Positions 13,401 to 26,500 of a DNA stretch of 64,000 bases are shown here, in pieces (position 1 is the stretch's first letter; the number at the start of each line of letters is the position of its first letter). Where the stretch lies: NCBI GenBank assembly GCA_032191485.1, contig JAVDOI010000016.1, positions 14,931,736 through 14,995,735 on the forward strand. The letters run 5' to 3'. Under the pieces are notes generated by a model. It saw only the letters and a list, made by a program, of their open reading frames with translations, did not search any database and was not told where the DNA came from. The translations under genes were made by a program, and so were the position numbers. This DNA is from Leptoclinus maculatus. Its lineage: Eukaryota > Chordata > Actinopteri > Perciformes > Stichaeidae.

Positions 13401-15232
13401 TCTGCGACGACAAACCGCCGCGTGATCTCAGTGCAGAGCGGCGACACACATCCACACATTAGCTGTCCTCTCCCTCTTGTCCCACTTCCTCATGCCAGTC
13501 CCTCCTTCATGCGAGCGTCTTGTTCCTCTGATCTCCTGCCTGCGATACAAGGCTCTGGGCACACTTGGCCCTCTCCGTCCCGTGGGTCCCCTGCACCATC
13601 AAACACTCAAGGGGCCCGTCCTGCCTCCCATCTTCCCATCTTCCCTCAACCCTCTGCCACTCAACACTGCTTATTTGAAGGAAGCTCATTCATTATGTAA
13701 TGCCGTCTTCAATTATTTATCCTCCGCTGAGCTTCCATTAACATGCAGGGAGCTCATCCGTTTTCCACCGTGGTGTTCGACAGTGGTGATTCGTGTGTTT
13801 GCCACCTTAAATGCTAATAGTTGTCACGCTGTATGTCATACAACTCCCTGCAGACCAGATACGAGACTTACAATTCATGCCAGGTGTTAAATCTTTTTGA
13901 GGTTTTCCTGTCTAATGGCTCGGAAGCGAGTGTATGTGTGCCAGTGTGTGTGTGTTTAACGGCCTTTAAGTGTGGGACTTTTAAAGGTGGGGTCAGCTTT
14001 AATAAATATGTATCTATAATTATCAGAATTACTTGTGTATTCATTCGTGTTCATTACTTGTGTATTTTTTTAAAGCCTCAGTAGACTCTTTAACTGGCAA
14101 ACCACTTACAGTTGTTATCTGTACATGTGTTTAAGCGCTCAGTTCAACAAGCTAATACGCTGTTTGTAGGACGTGACCTCCGCTTTCTCTTCAGACTGCA
14201 GCGACTCGAGCCAAGCGATGTGGTTGAAGCGTCACTTTATTGATCTTTTATTGCACCATTTGTAGCCATTAGGGCTTTTGTATTTTTTTGTATTTTTATT
14301 ATACGTCTTCATTAAATTGCTTAACCTAAAGACGCTGCGGTTAACTCAAATTGTTCAGCAGTGTTTAAAGTTGAATCGAGCTGATATTGTTTTTGCCTTA
14401 AACTATCTCTAAGACTCTGAAATATTAATTTGTATGGACTCGGATCCTTTTTCGTCTATGGTTTGAATAATTTAAAGTGTGCTGTATGGCCTAATTAAGT
14501 CTGATCACTGTTTCCTTTGCACTCACAAGTCTAATGTTAGTACCAAGAGATCTCACTGGAGGATGTGGGAGATGTTAGATCGAGAAAAGGTTTGCAGAGT
14601 ATTTCTATTTTAATTTTGGTAAAATCTATAAAGAATTGATCACAAGGATGTTTAAAAAGAAAGGACCTTTATGTACACACTATAGGCTTGACTGTAAAGT
14701 TTAGAGGAGACTGTTTGATGTTGCAGATTAAAGAAATGGTTGGAGACGACTAAGAGAAATCTTTCAGGTGGTTGCCAGGTTTCCAACTGTGTTTCAAATT
14801 ACTGGACAACAACAATGATTAGTTGCTAATTGCTCTTGGTTGTCTTTGGTTATATTCTGCTTGTGGCTTTTCTTTCTTTTGTTGCACTTTTGTGTCACTA
14901 AGTAAACTGTATTTTTGTCACCAGTTGGCTTCTATTCTGATTTCTTTCTTTCATGTTTTAGTCTATGAACCTACGCACCTGAGACATCCGCTCTAAAAAA
15001 AAAAGAAGTGAAGACATCTTCACCTCCACATAAAACAAATGCGCAGCTTGGATCTCACCATCAGCAGGTACTATTTGTAGATATCTGCTTCAATATCATT
15101 TCAAAAGCAGGGGCATAAAGAAGCTGAACTGAAAGACAATGCACGAGGAAATTAACTGCAAATGAAATGTGTTAATTAAAAGCATTTGTAGAGGAAATGC
15201 TTCACAAAGGCCTGTATATTTTAACCAGCTTG

Positions 15233-15267
15233 GTTAATGTCCAGGCTTTTAGAGCCTGGACATTAAC
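15233..15267. repeat. Perfect hairpin, 15-bp arms, 5-base loop
   Basis: The arms at 15233-15247 and 15253-15267 are perfect reverse complements (gttaatgtccaggct and agcctggacattaac), with loop tttag. A second small inverted repeat, ttaacc/ggttaa at 15221-15237, overlaps the first arm, so the two stems are mutually exclusive. No gene is near. Confidence 0.9.
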
Positions 15268-16689
15268 TAGCTAGGAGTGTTTTTGTATTTTGCAGTCATG
15301 ATAATGGTTTGTTAGCATACATATTTCTTTTAGTTTTAAAGATAAGAGTGATTGGAAATCATATTTCTCATATTATGTCGTCAAAAATCACTGTGATTGT
15401 ATTTTCTGCAGTCGAGGAAGTCAGAGTTTCTTTTCGGTTATTCTCGAGCCGGTTCGTGTAGCTCGTCATCCCCGTCGTTTTAGTATGAAGGACAGAAAGG
15501 TCAGATGACAAGCTGTGAACGTGTCTTGTGTCTTTGTGAAGTTGGTAATGGAAAAGTTGGGATCATGGTCTTCTGTGGAAAGAGGTCAGGCGAACAGTAC
15601 AATACCTGAGCCAGAATGGAAGCTAAAATGTCACGGGAGATCAAGCTCTCTGCTGTCAAGGCCTCTGGCCCAGAATACCACAGTGCGGACCTGTCACGGG
15701 GTTACGCGGCGTAGTAGGCAGGAGGTGCTTCCGAATGCATACCCAGGGACCAGCACAGGTCAACACTTTGAGCCTCCAGCTCCTCACTTTTAGGAGGGAT
15801 CCGAAGGACCTTGAAGTGCTAAAAGCGAACGCCAGCGATTGCTCCCATGGCCTTGTGGCAGGAGAGGCATCACAATGACATATAGAGTCTGACGGCAGCC
15901 TTAAGCTGTCTGTCAGCGTGGAACATCCTGCGGTGCCCAGAAGCCCAACAGGGGCTAAGGCAAAGAGTTTGACATATTGCTGCCCCCGTTGCAATATTGA
16001 TGTCCATTGCAATGTGTGAAAAGCCTGTCTGAACTGCCCGCTGTGGTGAATGTAAGCAGGACTGACCTTCGTCCCACCTCATCTGTGAGGTATTGCTTAG
16101 GGGCTGTTCTAGATAATCTGTAGTACCACTTTCATTGTATTGTATTGCAAATGCATTCATGTGGACCCCAGGGAGAGGAGCTTCAGTTGTTACAAGAGAT
16201 AAATATGATGTAAATAAACAATCAAGCCAGATGGCGCCAACTCAAACAGGAAGTGTTTTAATGACATTTTGGAATTGGCCCTGTGTATGTGTGTTGGGAA
16301 GCCACTGCTCCCAATGGCTTGAATTATGGAAAGCTCTACATGGAAGGAGGAAATTCATTTTTTTATTATGTCATGATTGCAATACAGATGGCCATATGAA
16401 ATAACTCTAGTCCATCAGGAGTAAAGGAGGAAGTAGTTGGACGTTGTTATAGAACCACAAAACATCTGCCTTTGGTTTTTTTTAACCACATAAACGTCTC
16501 AATCATGTGGGTATTCTTTTAACCACAGAGATCAAGACACAATTTGTTATTTTAACACAAACCAGAGTGTTTCACTAACCTTAATAATTTGAACCTTTCC
16601 CTAATCCTCGTTACGGTTTTGCAAGGGACTGGCAAATAATGTTGTCCTGCCGATTGGGCTGTCGGATCGGAAAACAAGTTGTCGTTCTG

Positions 16690-16870
16690 GAGGGCAATTG
16701 CTAATGACGTATTTTGCAAGCTGCAAACTGAAATTCCAAAATCTGCAGTTCCTCAAATGGCCACCTGAGGCCGGCTCCAAAAGCAAGTCAACCCCCAAAG
16801 AACCCCACATTAAAATGCTTAATTTTACAGCAGAAACAAAAAATATTTTATACAGTCTATGGTATTTTGT
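16690..16870 (+). repeat. Dispersed teleost repeat fragment, class uncertain
   Basis: The stretch containing tggccacctgaggccggctc, aaagcaagtcaacccccaaa and cattaaaatgcttaattt, then acagcagaaac, resembles a widely dispersed fish repeat known to me from many genomes. I cannot name its class. It abuts the LINE-like tail just downstream and may be part of the same insertion. Confidence 0.5.
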
Positions 16871-16919
16871 CATTGGTCTGAGAACAAAGGTTTCGAAGAG
16901 CAAAATGTTCCAGATACTC

Positions 16920-17135
16920 TACTCATATCTTCGGGGTCTGGGTCTGCGGTGTATCAATGGGTTTGAATGTTGGTTAGTTCTGATGGGCAGGTGGCACCTT
17001 GCATGGTGGCGCCTGCCATCAGTGTATGAATGGGTGTGAATGGATCAATGACATGTAGGGTAAAAGCACTTTGAGTGGTCGAAAGACTAGGAAAGCGCTG
17101 TACAAGTACAAGTCCATTTACCCTTTACCATATCT
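16920..17135 (+). repeat. LINE-like 3' tail repeat
   Basis: The order of blocks (gatgggcaggtggcacct, gccatcagtgtatgaatggg, aaagcactttgagtggtcg, gaaagcgctgtacaagtaca, then ccatttaccctttacc) is that of a dispersed teleost repeat that I associate with L2-like LINE 3' ends. The tandem CATTTAC/CCTTTAC-like tail is typical of such elements. It is non-coding. Confidence 0.55.
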
Positions 17136-19833
17136 CGCCTAGTACTTTTGGTCCTTTTCGAGAATATTGGAGTCAAGGATAAATGTATCACATTGTGACA
17201 AAAAGCATTTCACCCAAGAATGAAACATGATTCATTGCTCTGGTGAAAGGTGTATGTACATGACACATTTGAAAAATGAGAAAAATGTCCTCATTCAATA
17301 ACTAATACTAAGGACAAAAAAAATCAATATCATCTTTTTGTAACTGGAGGTATTATTATGGACGATTGAAGAACATTTAGGTCATTAATCAGTTAGCGTC
17401 ACCACAGACTCCTCAGGGGCCCCTGCACTATCCGACAAAAGGGACTGGTTTCATAAAACAAGCATCTCTCCGTCCTTTATGACAAGCTACCCGTGTGCAG
17501 CTGTGAAAGTGGGGCAGCGGCTAAAAGAAGTGACAACCTTGTGCATGAAACTGATGTCCTTAAATCTCTCTCCATCATGTGAGGGAGACTTCTGAAAGCG
17601 TTGGCTCCCACAGTCGGGTTCAGGCCCTTAACTGCCGAGGTCACATCTTCACATCAGAACAAAAGTGTCTGACAGATGGTGCCAAAAGCAAACCGGACTC
17701 TGAGGACCGGCTTTGACTCGGCTTTGTCTATGATCTCCCATGAGTACCTTGGGCTGTCACCGCCGGGAGGAAAGGCAAACTTTCAGATGACAAAGATGGA
17801 TTTGATATATAAGAAAAAATACTGAACATTCAATTTGAAAACCTGTCCTATCTATCAATTCAAGATGCGCTTTAACGATAGAACACTCCTTACCTCCTTA
17901 ATGGAACACACCTCCTTTTCTGATAAGTGTGAGATATATCTGGAGGTGACTCTTTTATTTATTTATTTTTGCAGAGAATAGTTTTGTTTTTGCGAAAATT
18001 GGGCAGGAGTAAAGAAACTCTATCCCTTTGATTTAAGCCCAGGGTAGACAGCTCTGAGGTAAAGCAAGCTGCAAAGTATGGTAACTCTCACAAGCAGTCG
18101 CAGAGTGCCAGGGAAAGAGTTTGTTGAGGTTATTGTTAAACCCTGTAGTATAGGCTTCACATCAATAGATTTAGTGAAGGGAAAATAAAAAACGCCTACA
18201 AAATCTGACCTCACAGGAGAGTACTCTCGTTGTGCTTATAAGTGCTAAACACTTCACAGATCTGCATTTTTCTGGACAGATGTGGGTTCAGAAAAACAGA
18301 AGAAGAAAATAAATCTCGGCTGTTAACGAGGTCTATTGTTCTGCCTGCTCACTTACAGTTATAAAAATTATTCAAAACAGCATCAGCTGTCCTGCAAACT
18401 GTGTTTCCACTTTGCATTCTCTGTTAGACCCCCCCCCCCCCTCCTCCTCCTCCTCCAGCCCTCTTCACTGTAAACATGGCTGATTAAGGATAGAACGCTG
18501 TTATATTTTAGTGACTCCTGCAGAAACAGTTGTTGTGTGTTTGAAGGGTGAAGTCTTAATCTACAGAGCCACATTGTTGCAGAATGAGCAGCCTGTTTGT
18601 TGGCAGCGACTTGGTGTCAGTCAGTGTGAATTCCGCTGACTTTGTTCTCCTGGTGGGCATCAGAGGAAGCAGGAGAGCAAGAAGATAGAGACCTCGGAAT
18701 CTTGTGCAAGCAGCCAGCCGTACACGGAACTGGAAAAGCAGTCCGCAGGACCTTGAGGGAAAGCCCTGATAAGAATTTTGTCTTATCATAAATCCCACAA
18801 CTGAATTATTCATACGAGGCAATTATATTCTATCTCTTATTTGATTCACAGTAGAATGTGGGTGTGAAAACAGTTCTTTGAAGTTTGGAAATGTTGGCCG
18901 TTGGCTGAGGGAATAAGTTAACAAAAAAATATTTTTGCATTAGTGGATGCTGGTGTAGCCTGCTTTGATTGCAAATGACAGCTAACTCTTATTGTCTTAT
19001 ATCCATTCACGACAGAAGTTGTTTTTTTGATTCCTGAAACAAGAAGACAATACACATAGCGAGCCACTTAGAGAGAGATGTGATGCAGTATTTGCTTGAC
19101 ATAAACTAATCTTCTGCTATGCAGACACCGTTGGACTGATTACATTTTTAAAGGTGCTTTCATGTAAACAATCAAAACTGAACTGTGAGACTTATAGTAT
19201 CACAGTTGCTGTTCGAATTGCTCAGTGAAAATAGCTTTTGAAGTTGTAATCCTTTGTGCGGTGTAATATTATAGGTCCCAGAATTCTGCGACATTGATAA
19301 CTGATCCGCTGTCAAAAAGTGCAAAAGCTAACGTGTTACCACTTCATGTTTCCTGTGGCTGCTTGACAATAAAAGTGTTTCATCATTGAACGCCTTTAAT
19401 GTGAAACAGCAGCAGTAGGATATTCTGTTTGTATAAGCAGTAACTTAATACAACCCTGATATGGTGTAAAGAGAATGACTGGTAAACATCGAGGCTCTTA
19501 TCAACGGAATAAAATCACACTGGATTACATTGTCTCTTGTGTGTCTGTAGAGGCAATTTCAATCCAGGGCGGGAATGACGGACTCTGCCACAAACCATTA
19601 AATCTACTACATATAGCTTAGGTAGATTTCAACATTTCATATCTCTCCTTACATTTACGCCACACTTAGATAAAGCAGCAGCTCAGTAACACTGTTGTGT
19701 ATTGGGTTTTGAGCTTGTTGTTCAGTATTGTGGATTGTGTAGCCGGTGCTCGTGCAGTGTGTGCGTACTTGATATCTGCCCAGTGGGGTTTCATAGTTCA
19801 GGCCAGTCAACACTGTAATTTAAATCCAGATGC
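17136..19833. other. Intergenic sequence, no gene recognised
   Basis: Unique-looking sequence with one C/TCC tract at 18429-18456. I see no exon, RNA gene or element end. Confidence 0.7.
18429..18456 (+). repeat. C homopolymer (13) followed by TCC repeat
   Basis: 13 C bases pass directly into five TCC units, giving a polypyrimidine tract of 28 bases. Confidence 0.9.
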
Positions 19834-20581
19834 GTTAAAACCAGTGGCGGCTGGTGGAAAATGTTCTTGGTAGGGCTGTGCCACATCCAATCAATTTCAG
19901 CAAACATCCCAGAATGATTTAATGCAAACAAATTAAGGTATCAAACGCGCATTACTACTTTGCAGTTAAATATTTAACATTTATTCCAACACGAAAAAAA
20001 GCAGTAAATAACACTTTCACAAACACGTCAGGACATCTTATTTTAGTCACCCTCACAGGGAGTTCAGTATAATATAATATATATAACATATAATAATATT
20101 CTGTATAATATAATAATATATATATATATATATCATATAATATTCTGTATAATATAATAATATATATATCATATAATATTCTGTATAATATAATAATATA
20201 TATGTCATATTCTGTCCCCGTTGTTTTAAAAAGATAAATAAGTTATTATCATGACGTCATCCAGCGAGTCAAACCTGTCTGGTGTACAGCTAGTAGAGAA
20301 GCTTCATGTACTGCTTCTCTTTCCTGCTAGTCTGCTGTCTGATTGTGAGGTCAGGCTGATCTGGGATCAGCTCTTTCAGTAGTTTCTCCTCTCAGTTCTC
20401 CTCTCAAACGGGTCTTGGAGGAGTAGTGCTCGCGCTGGCGCTCTCCTGTAGAGACTTCTCCTGACGAGAACGCGCAGCTTGGGGCAGGAAAAAAACTGCC
20501 CCAAGCTGAATCTATTTGAGGACGCTGATTGGCTGAATTGTATGTCACTCATTTATATCTTTACTCAGCATTGGCTAAACT

Positions 20582-21434
20582 CAGTGGCGGCTGGTCCATA
20601 GAGGGCGCTAGGGCGCCGCCCCCCCTAGAGCTACAAAAAATAAAAATAAAAATAAAAATAAAAATAAAAATAAAAATAAAAATAAAAATAAAAATAAAAA
20701 TAAAAATAAAAATAAAAATAAAAATAAAAATAAAAATAAAAATAAAAATATAAATAAAAATAAAATTTAAAATAAAAATAAACTATACAAATTGTCAATA
20801 TTTGTGTTTTTGAAACATGGAATCACCCAGTAATATGTGTAAAATATGATATCTGCGGTAAATATATGCTTTTCCTGCTTGTCCTCTCTGCCTGTCTGCT
20901 CTTCCTCTCTGTGTGTGCACGTCTCAGCTGGCTGGGGCGCTGGAAAAACTGCCCCAAAGAGGCGGGTCTATAAAGCAGTTTAGCCAATGATGAGTAAAGA
21001 TATAAATGAGTGACATACAATTCAGCCAATCAGCGTCCTCAAATAGATTCAGCTTGGGGCAGTTTTTTTCCTGCCCCAAGCTGCGCGTTCTCGTCAGGAG
21101 AAGTCTCTACAGGAGAGCGCCAGTGTGAGCACTACTCCTCCAAGACCCGTTTGAGAGGAGAACTGAGAGGAGAAACTACTGAAAGAGCTGATCCCAGATC
21201 AGCCTGACCTCACAATCAGACAGCAGACTAGCAGGAAAGAGAAGCAGTACATGAAGCTTCTCTAGTAGCTGTACACCAGACAGGTTTGACTAGCTGGATG
21301 ACGTCATGATAATAACTTATTTATCTTTTTAAAACAACGGGGACAGAACCAGCATGGACAGTTAGGGAGTGAGGGACATGAAGCACCTGTCTGAGAAATG
21401 GATATATAGTTATATATATATATATATATATTAT

Positions 21435-21494
<60 letters not shown>

Positions 21495-21879
21495 ATATTA
21501 TAGTGAATATTATTATATGACATATATATTATTATATTATACAGAATATTATATGATATATATATTATTATATTATGCAGAATATTATATGATATATATA
21601 TATATTATTATATTATACAGAATATTATTATATGTTATATATATTATATTATACTGAATTCCCTGTGAGGGTGACTAAAATAAGATGTCCTGACGTGTTT
21701 GTGAAAGTGTTATTTACTGCTTTTTTTCGTGTTGGAATAAATGTTAAATATTTAACTGCAAAGTAGTAATGCGCGTTTGATACCTTAATTTGTTTGCATT
21801 AAATCATTCTGGGATGTTTGCTGAAATTGATTGGATGTGGCACAGCCCTACCAAGAACATTTTCCACCAGCCGCCACTG
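20582..21879. mobile_element. Inner hAT-like element, inserted in reverse orientation into a related copy
   Basis: This element starts with the right-type end (CAGTGGCGGCTGG then tccatagaggg) and finishes with the left-type end, so it is reversed relative to its host copy. A perfect 8-bp target duplication, gctaaact, flanks it at 20574-20581 and 21880-21887. It is full length at 1298 bp. The uninterrupted target sequence can be seen inside it near 20980. It carries two expansions: an AAAAAT hexamer array at about 20634-20765, and a TA/TG-rich block at about 21400-21655 with added unique sequence near 21350-21400. It encodes no transposase. Confidence 0.92.
20634..20765 (+). repeat. AAAAAT hexanucleotide array inside the inner hAT-like element
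   Basis: About 21 near-perfect 6-base units produce an artificial Lys-Ile open frame. The corresponding A/T-rich segment in the outer copy (about 22085-22146, reverse strand) is much shorter and less regular, so the array expanded after the copies diverged. Confidence 0.95.
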
Positions 21880-23513
21880 GCTAAACTGCTTTATAGACCC
21901 GCCTCTTTGGGGCAGTTTTTCCAGCGCCCCAGCCAGCTGAGACGTGCACACACAGAGAGGAAGAGCAGACAGGCAGAGAGGACAAGCAGGAAAAGCATAT
22001 ATTTACCGCAGATATCATATTTTACACATATTACTGGGTGATTCCATGTTTCAAAAACACAAATATTGACAATTTGTATAGTTTATTTTTATTTTAAATT
22101 TTATTTTTATTTATATTTTTATTTTTATTTTTATTTTTATTTTTTGTAGCTCTAGGGGGGGCGGCGCCCTAGCGCCCTCTATGGACCAGCCGCCACTGGT
22201 TAAAACTATTATAATAAAAGGTATAGTTAGAGCCCTACTGTCATTAAAACCGTCTCACAGCACAAACACACCAGGCGGAGCTGCTTCGTGGCTTGTGATG
22301 TGTGTGCAACACTTCTTACTCACCTCAAAGGTCTCCCCTGAGAGCTTGCAGGCATACAAAATAATTTCAGGTTAATTTCAACATAAACCACATTTGATAT
22401 TAGAATCATTTCATTGCTCAATAGAAAGTGACTATATCCTTACAGAAGAAATTCAGTCGACCAAGGGCCATGTGAGTCTTGGATGTGTGATGTGAGAAAT
22501 GAATTTCACTCAGCCAATCTCAGTATCCTCTCTTGACCTCGTCACCTTGGTGTCAATCTCTGTTTTCTATGGAGAAACTTCAATGTTGACGTTGATGTTA
22601 ACACCGGCTTTCTTTGAAATGAACTGAGCTTGGAAATGTATGTCTTAATGGGCAAGGTTACTCCGCATTTACACATTTACCTTGTGAGTCTGAGTGCATT
22701 CCACTTTCCCTAACCCACTTTTCTTTTCTCTCCTATGACATGTAATACTCACAGCACACATTACAGTGTGAGCCTTTATAGTGTGAGCCAGCATCTGTCC
22801 TCGTGACCGTCAGGCTATATGAGTGAGTGCAGAGCCTACGATTGCTCTCCTTAATATGCAGCTCCGGCTCATTGAATTCTTGGGGGGTGAGGGAGCGAAT
22901 GAAAACACAAAGCACCTGCCTCGCTGGGACAAGCAAAGGTTCACGGTACAAATGCGAAATAACATCACGTCCGTGTAGACGGCTGGATGCAAAATGCTCC
23001 TCCAAAATGTTCAGATTCAGCGGTGGAAACAAATGCAGATCTTGTTTTTTTCTCACAGCGGGAAGTTCACATCTCTCTGCAGGGGTTGGTTACAGCGGTC
23101 CAATATGGCGTCATGGACTGGAATGAGAGGGGGGGGGAAAGAGCTTGGAAATTGACTACATCTGCCGCGTGGTGATTTCACGATCGATTGCTGTGTTGTG
23201 TAGGTGGAATTATCCAATTGCTGGAAGATGGTCCCCAAAACAACCTCCTCAAATCCCATCTAATAACAGTCAATTTGTATCGACCCTGCTGTGTGTGGAG
23301 TTTTTGACAGTGGTTTTGAGATGTGTGTGCGTATCCGACTTCGCGTGGACAACAAGCATCCTCCAGAGAAATAGGAGCAAAATACCATGTGGCAAATTAC
23401 ACTCTCTGTTATACATACCAGGCCCTATAAGAGGAAGAGACGAGCTCAGCAAAGAGGGACAAGGATGAGATTGCTTTGGTAAGCCTGTTAACGGGTCTGT
23501 TTGTGTGTTAGGG

Positions 23514-23521
23514 ACACACAG

Positions 23522-23548
<27 letters not shown>
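23514..23548 (+). repeat. CA microsatellite
   Basis: About 17 CA units with one GACA interruption. Confidence 0.93.
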
Positions 23549-23552
<4 letters not shown>

Positions 23553-26500
23553 CATGGGAAGGGGCTGTGTGTTTAGCAAGCCAGTGTATTGCATGGTCTG
23601 TTCATCCATCACCATGATGTTTTGCTTGGCTGAAACATTTTTTGAATTTTTAGCAACCCCCACTGCAGCCCAGTTTTTTTTTTTTTTTTTTTCTGTAACA
23701 AATGCAAATTAAGTCTGTGAAATATCAGAAGTTGTGTTACTGAAAATACTGTCAACATTATGACTGGTAGTCAGTTTTGCCCATGGCATGTTTGTCTGAC
23801 CATTTTTCTTACTATTTTATTATTCTACCTACCTGCCCAGAGGTTTGCAAAAAACCTGCAACTTTACGTCTCTCCTTATTTTGTATGAGGTTGATGCTCT
23901 TTGATCAAATAAAGAAACATAACATTACATAGTGTGTGTGTTTGTTTCAGGGGAATGACGTTTGGATAGGTAAATATGGATTCGCATAGGACAGATACCC
24001 CTGCTCTATAGGGCCCCGGGGCAAAAGTGAACAGTAGGATCCAAGCTCAACCCATCATCCTTCACTTTCTGTGCACTGTGTATGCAATAGTTATTCACTT
24101 TAGTTAGTCTTTGGTAACTTGTTAAAAAGGGTACTGCAGCAATTTAGTATTGTACTTCCGTGAGGGACTCACAAGAGTAGGATGAAGAAACGAATGCTCA
24201 TTTCCTGACTTTTCACCCATACCATGATTTAAGCTTAAAAACAAAACTGGATCTTACATTGATGACATCACCAAGGTATTTTCTTAGACTTTACAAAGCT
24301 CTCTCTATGGCTGTTTTCACAGACTAGAGAGTACTCTTGTGAATAAAGCAGTCTTAGCGTGTAAAATCTGTGGAGAGCCCCTTTAACACCTTTAATATGC
24401 ACTAAGTGATGACAACAAAGAGTCCTAAAACACAGGAATGAGTCAGCATCTGGTTCCCTCACCTTGAAGTCAATGGCTTTTTCAAATGGGTTTTTGATTA
24501 GATTCCTGAAATAAGGTCTGTAGTTAACACAAGCTTAGAGATTTTAAAGTTTTCTTCTTCGATACAAAATCCGTCAGTAGATACCCCTCTTGAGAATTCT
24601 GAAGGTTTTACGTGTCTTTAAAAGGCATTTGCTAACAAGTGGCTGAATGAGACTACAAAGAGTGGTCACGCTGACGAGTCCGCCTTCACAGCCTCGTTGT
24701 GTATACTTGCGACCGTTTGCCTGGTTGGTTATCCAGCCAATCTGACTATAGAATCTGTTTTGTAATCACCATATTTTAATCACGAATCCTACCTATGCAC
24801 AGCTACAAAAAACCTGAACATCTGGTAAAACAATCAGACGTTTATAACTCATCTTTTGAAATGTCTAACTGCAAAGTGTTTCTCACCGTGAGAACGAACT
24901 AGAAGCACATTTGAGTTCGCTGTCACCAAAACCTTTCAACCCTTTAAGAAACATACTCTAATGACAAAAGTTACAGATCAAATAAATGCAAAATGACTCA
25001 GTGGCAGACATTTGGCCTCAACTTCACACAGCTCGAGGATTTAAAGCAGTCGGTGGCTGCTCTTCAGGTGTTAAGGTTGAGGCTTTGTGTTCAATAATAA
25101 ATAACAGGAGAGCTCTGCAGGATGGGGTGCTGGGCAGAGGGATGAGATAAGGGTGTGTGCAGTATGAGGATCAATAGATGTTTGTGCATTTGTCAGATCT
25201 TATGGACAGCACATGCTGTGTATTAGGTCTCTACCACACGCCTCCACAGGGGTCTCCAATATAATAGTTTCTGGATAAACTTTGGGTTTACCAATACATA
25301 TTACTGGGTAAAACTCTTCAATTGTATCAATTGTATCTGTACTCTGTAATATTTTTGAACAGCAGATATACAGCGCTGAATCCCTAAATGTGACGTATGG
25401 CACCTTTTGTCTGTAAACTGTACCTAAAATCCTGTAATGTGGCGTTTTCCATCAGCAGTCAACAGTTTATATCTCTGACATCTTTATGTCTACATCTATT
25501 GTATTGACAGGAGTGACACAGCTGTCAGCTACAAAAACAAATCGAGCATGCAGTGACAAACCATTGGCTTTTATGTCGTCGTCCCCCCACACTCGCCTCA
25601 CCCACTCATTGGCCTCTTGTGAATTTTAAGAGATGGCTCAAGGGATGGCAATGTCGGTCAGTCGATCGTTCCACCACTTTGGTACAGACCGAAACATCTC
25701 AAATGGCCATGATGTTTGTCCAATACTTGCAAAACCTGCAAAACAAATGACATCCTCATCAGCCTCAGCTGTACTTTGTGTTTAGTGCTAATTAGCATCA
25801 GACCCTTGCACAGTACATGTTCGTTTAAAACTTAGTGATATCCAGGATTTAATGGCCAGCATATAAAGGACTGGCTTTTTCTTTTGGACTTTGCTGTGGG
25901 ATGATTACATAACCAGCAATATCAGGCTCTCCGCTCCTTTGACACAATCCCACTTTCATTTGTGCATGATAATGTGACAGCTCACATGGGTCCACAGAAT
26001 ACATTTTAATCCCCCTTCTCGGTGGCTAGAGTGAGACAGACAGGCAGAGAAAGTCAACACCAACTTAAAGTTAGTTTAGTAATTAAGCCAGCGGCTGTGA
26101 GGAAGTTCATTTTGATTAAATAAGGGGATCATTTAAGGTGATAATCGTTGTGAAGAAGTCGATATAATGCTCAACCTCCTTTTTATTTCCTTGTTTGATG
26201 TGTCAGTGTGGTTGATCGCTCATTTGGGTAGATACCAGGCTAAATGAACCAGACCAAATCTTGCCTCTCGGTTAATTGTCCTGGCAGATTCTCTGTTATA
26301 TTTTGACATCTGACTCGGTAGCCTCTCAATTGTTTGATAAGTGCATCTGTCAAGCCATTCAGAATCTCCTTCTAAGTCACAAAAGCCAAACAACCATTAA
26401 CCATTTCTAATCCTCAAACTGTGGCCAAGTAAATTCCCCATCTTCCCATCAGCTTTAGAACTGCAGTATGAAAGTTAATCACTGGAAAGTCATTGCTGGA

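Larger units (their letters stand above)
10791..16689. other. Intergenic sequence, no gene recognised
   Basis: It contains the MITE fragment near 13020, the repeat near 13285 and the hairpin at 15233. An open frame at 13477-13890 (137 codons, Pro/Leu-rich) overlaps a C-rich patch and has no recognisable domain. The rest shows nothing I can name. Confidence 0.7.
19842..22198. mobile_element. hAT-like nonautonomous element, interrupted by a reversed copy of its own family
   Basis: The ends are CAGTGGCGGCTGG and its reverse complement. The flanks carry a perfect 8-bp target duplication, gttaaaac, at 19834-19841 and 22199-22206. Terminal CAG and an 8-bp duplication with T at position 2 and A at position 7 are hallmarks of the hAT superfamily. 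The two ends differ just inside the inverted repeat: the left continues tggaaaatgttc, and the right, read inward, continues tccatagagggc, so orientation can be told. Without the insert the element would be about 1.05 kb. It has no transposase; its longest open frame (20351-20548, minus) is about 65 codons. It includes an AT-rich tandem region at about 20070-20215. Confidence 0.9.

Noticed and set aside
13477..13890. 137-codon frame in a C-rich patch
   Set aside because: It is Pro/Leu-rich from composition alone, with no domain, promoter or splice evidence.
20529..20753. Lys-Ile repeat protein
   Set aside because: It is an artefact of the AAAAAT array inside a transposable element.
20351..21207. 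Matching 65-codon frames on both strands, suggesting a small conserved protein
   Set aside because: They are the same segment of the two inverted hAT-like copies. Their similarity reflects recent shared origin, not selection, and no domain is visible.
24660..24710. Hammerhead ribozyme core ctgacgag followed by tcc
   Set aside because: The required second strand of stem II and the GAAA core are not found downstream.
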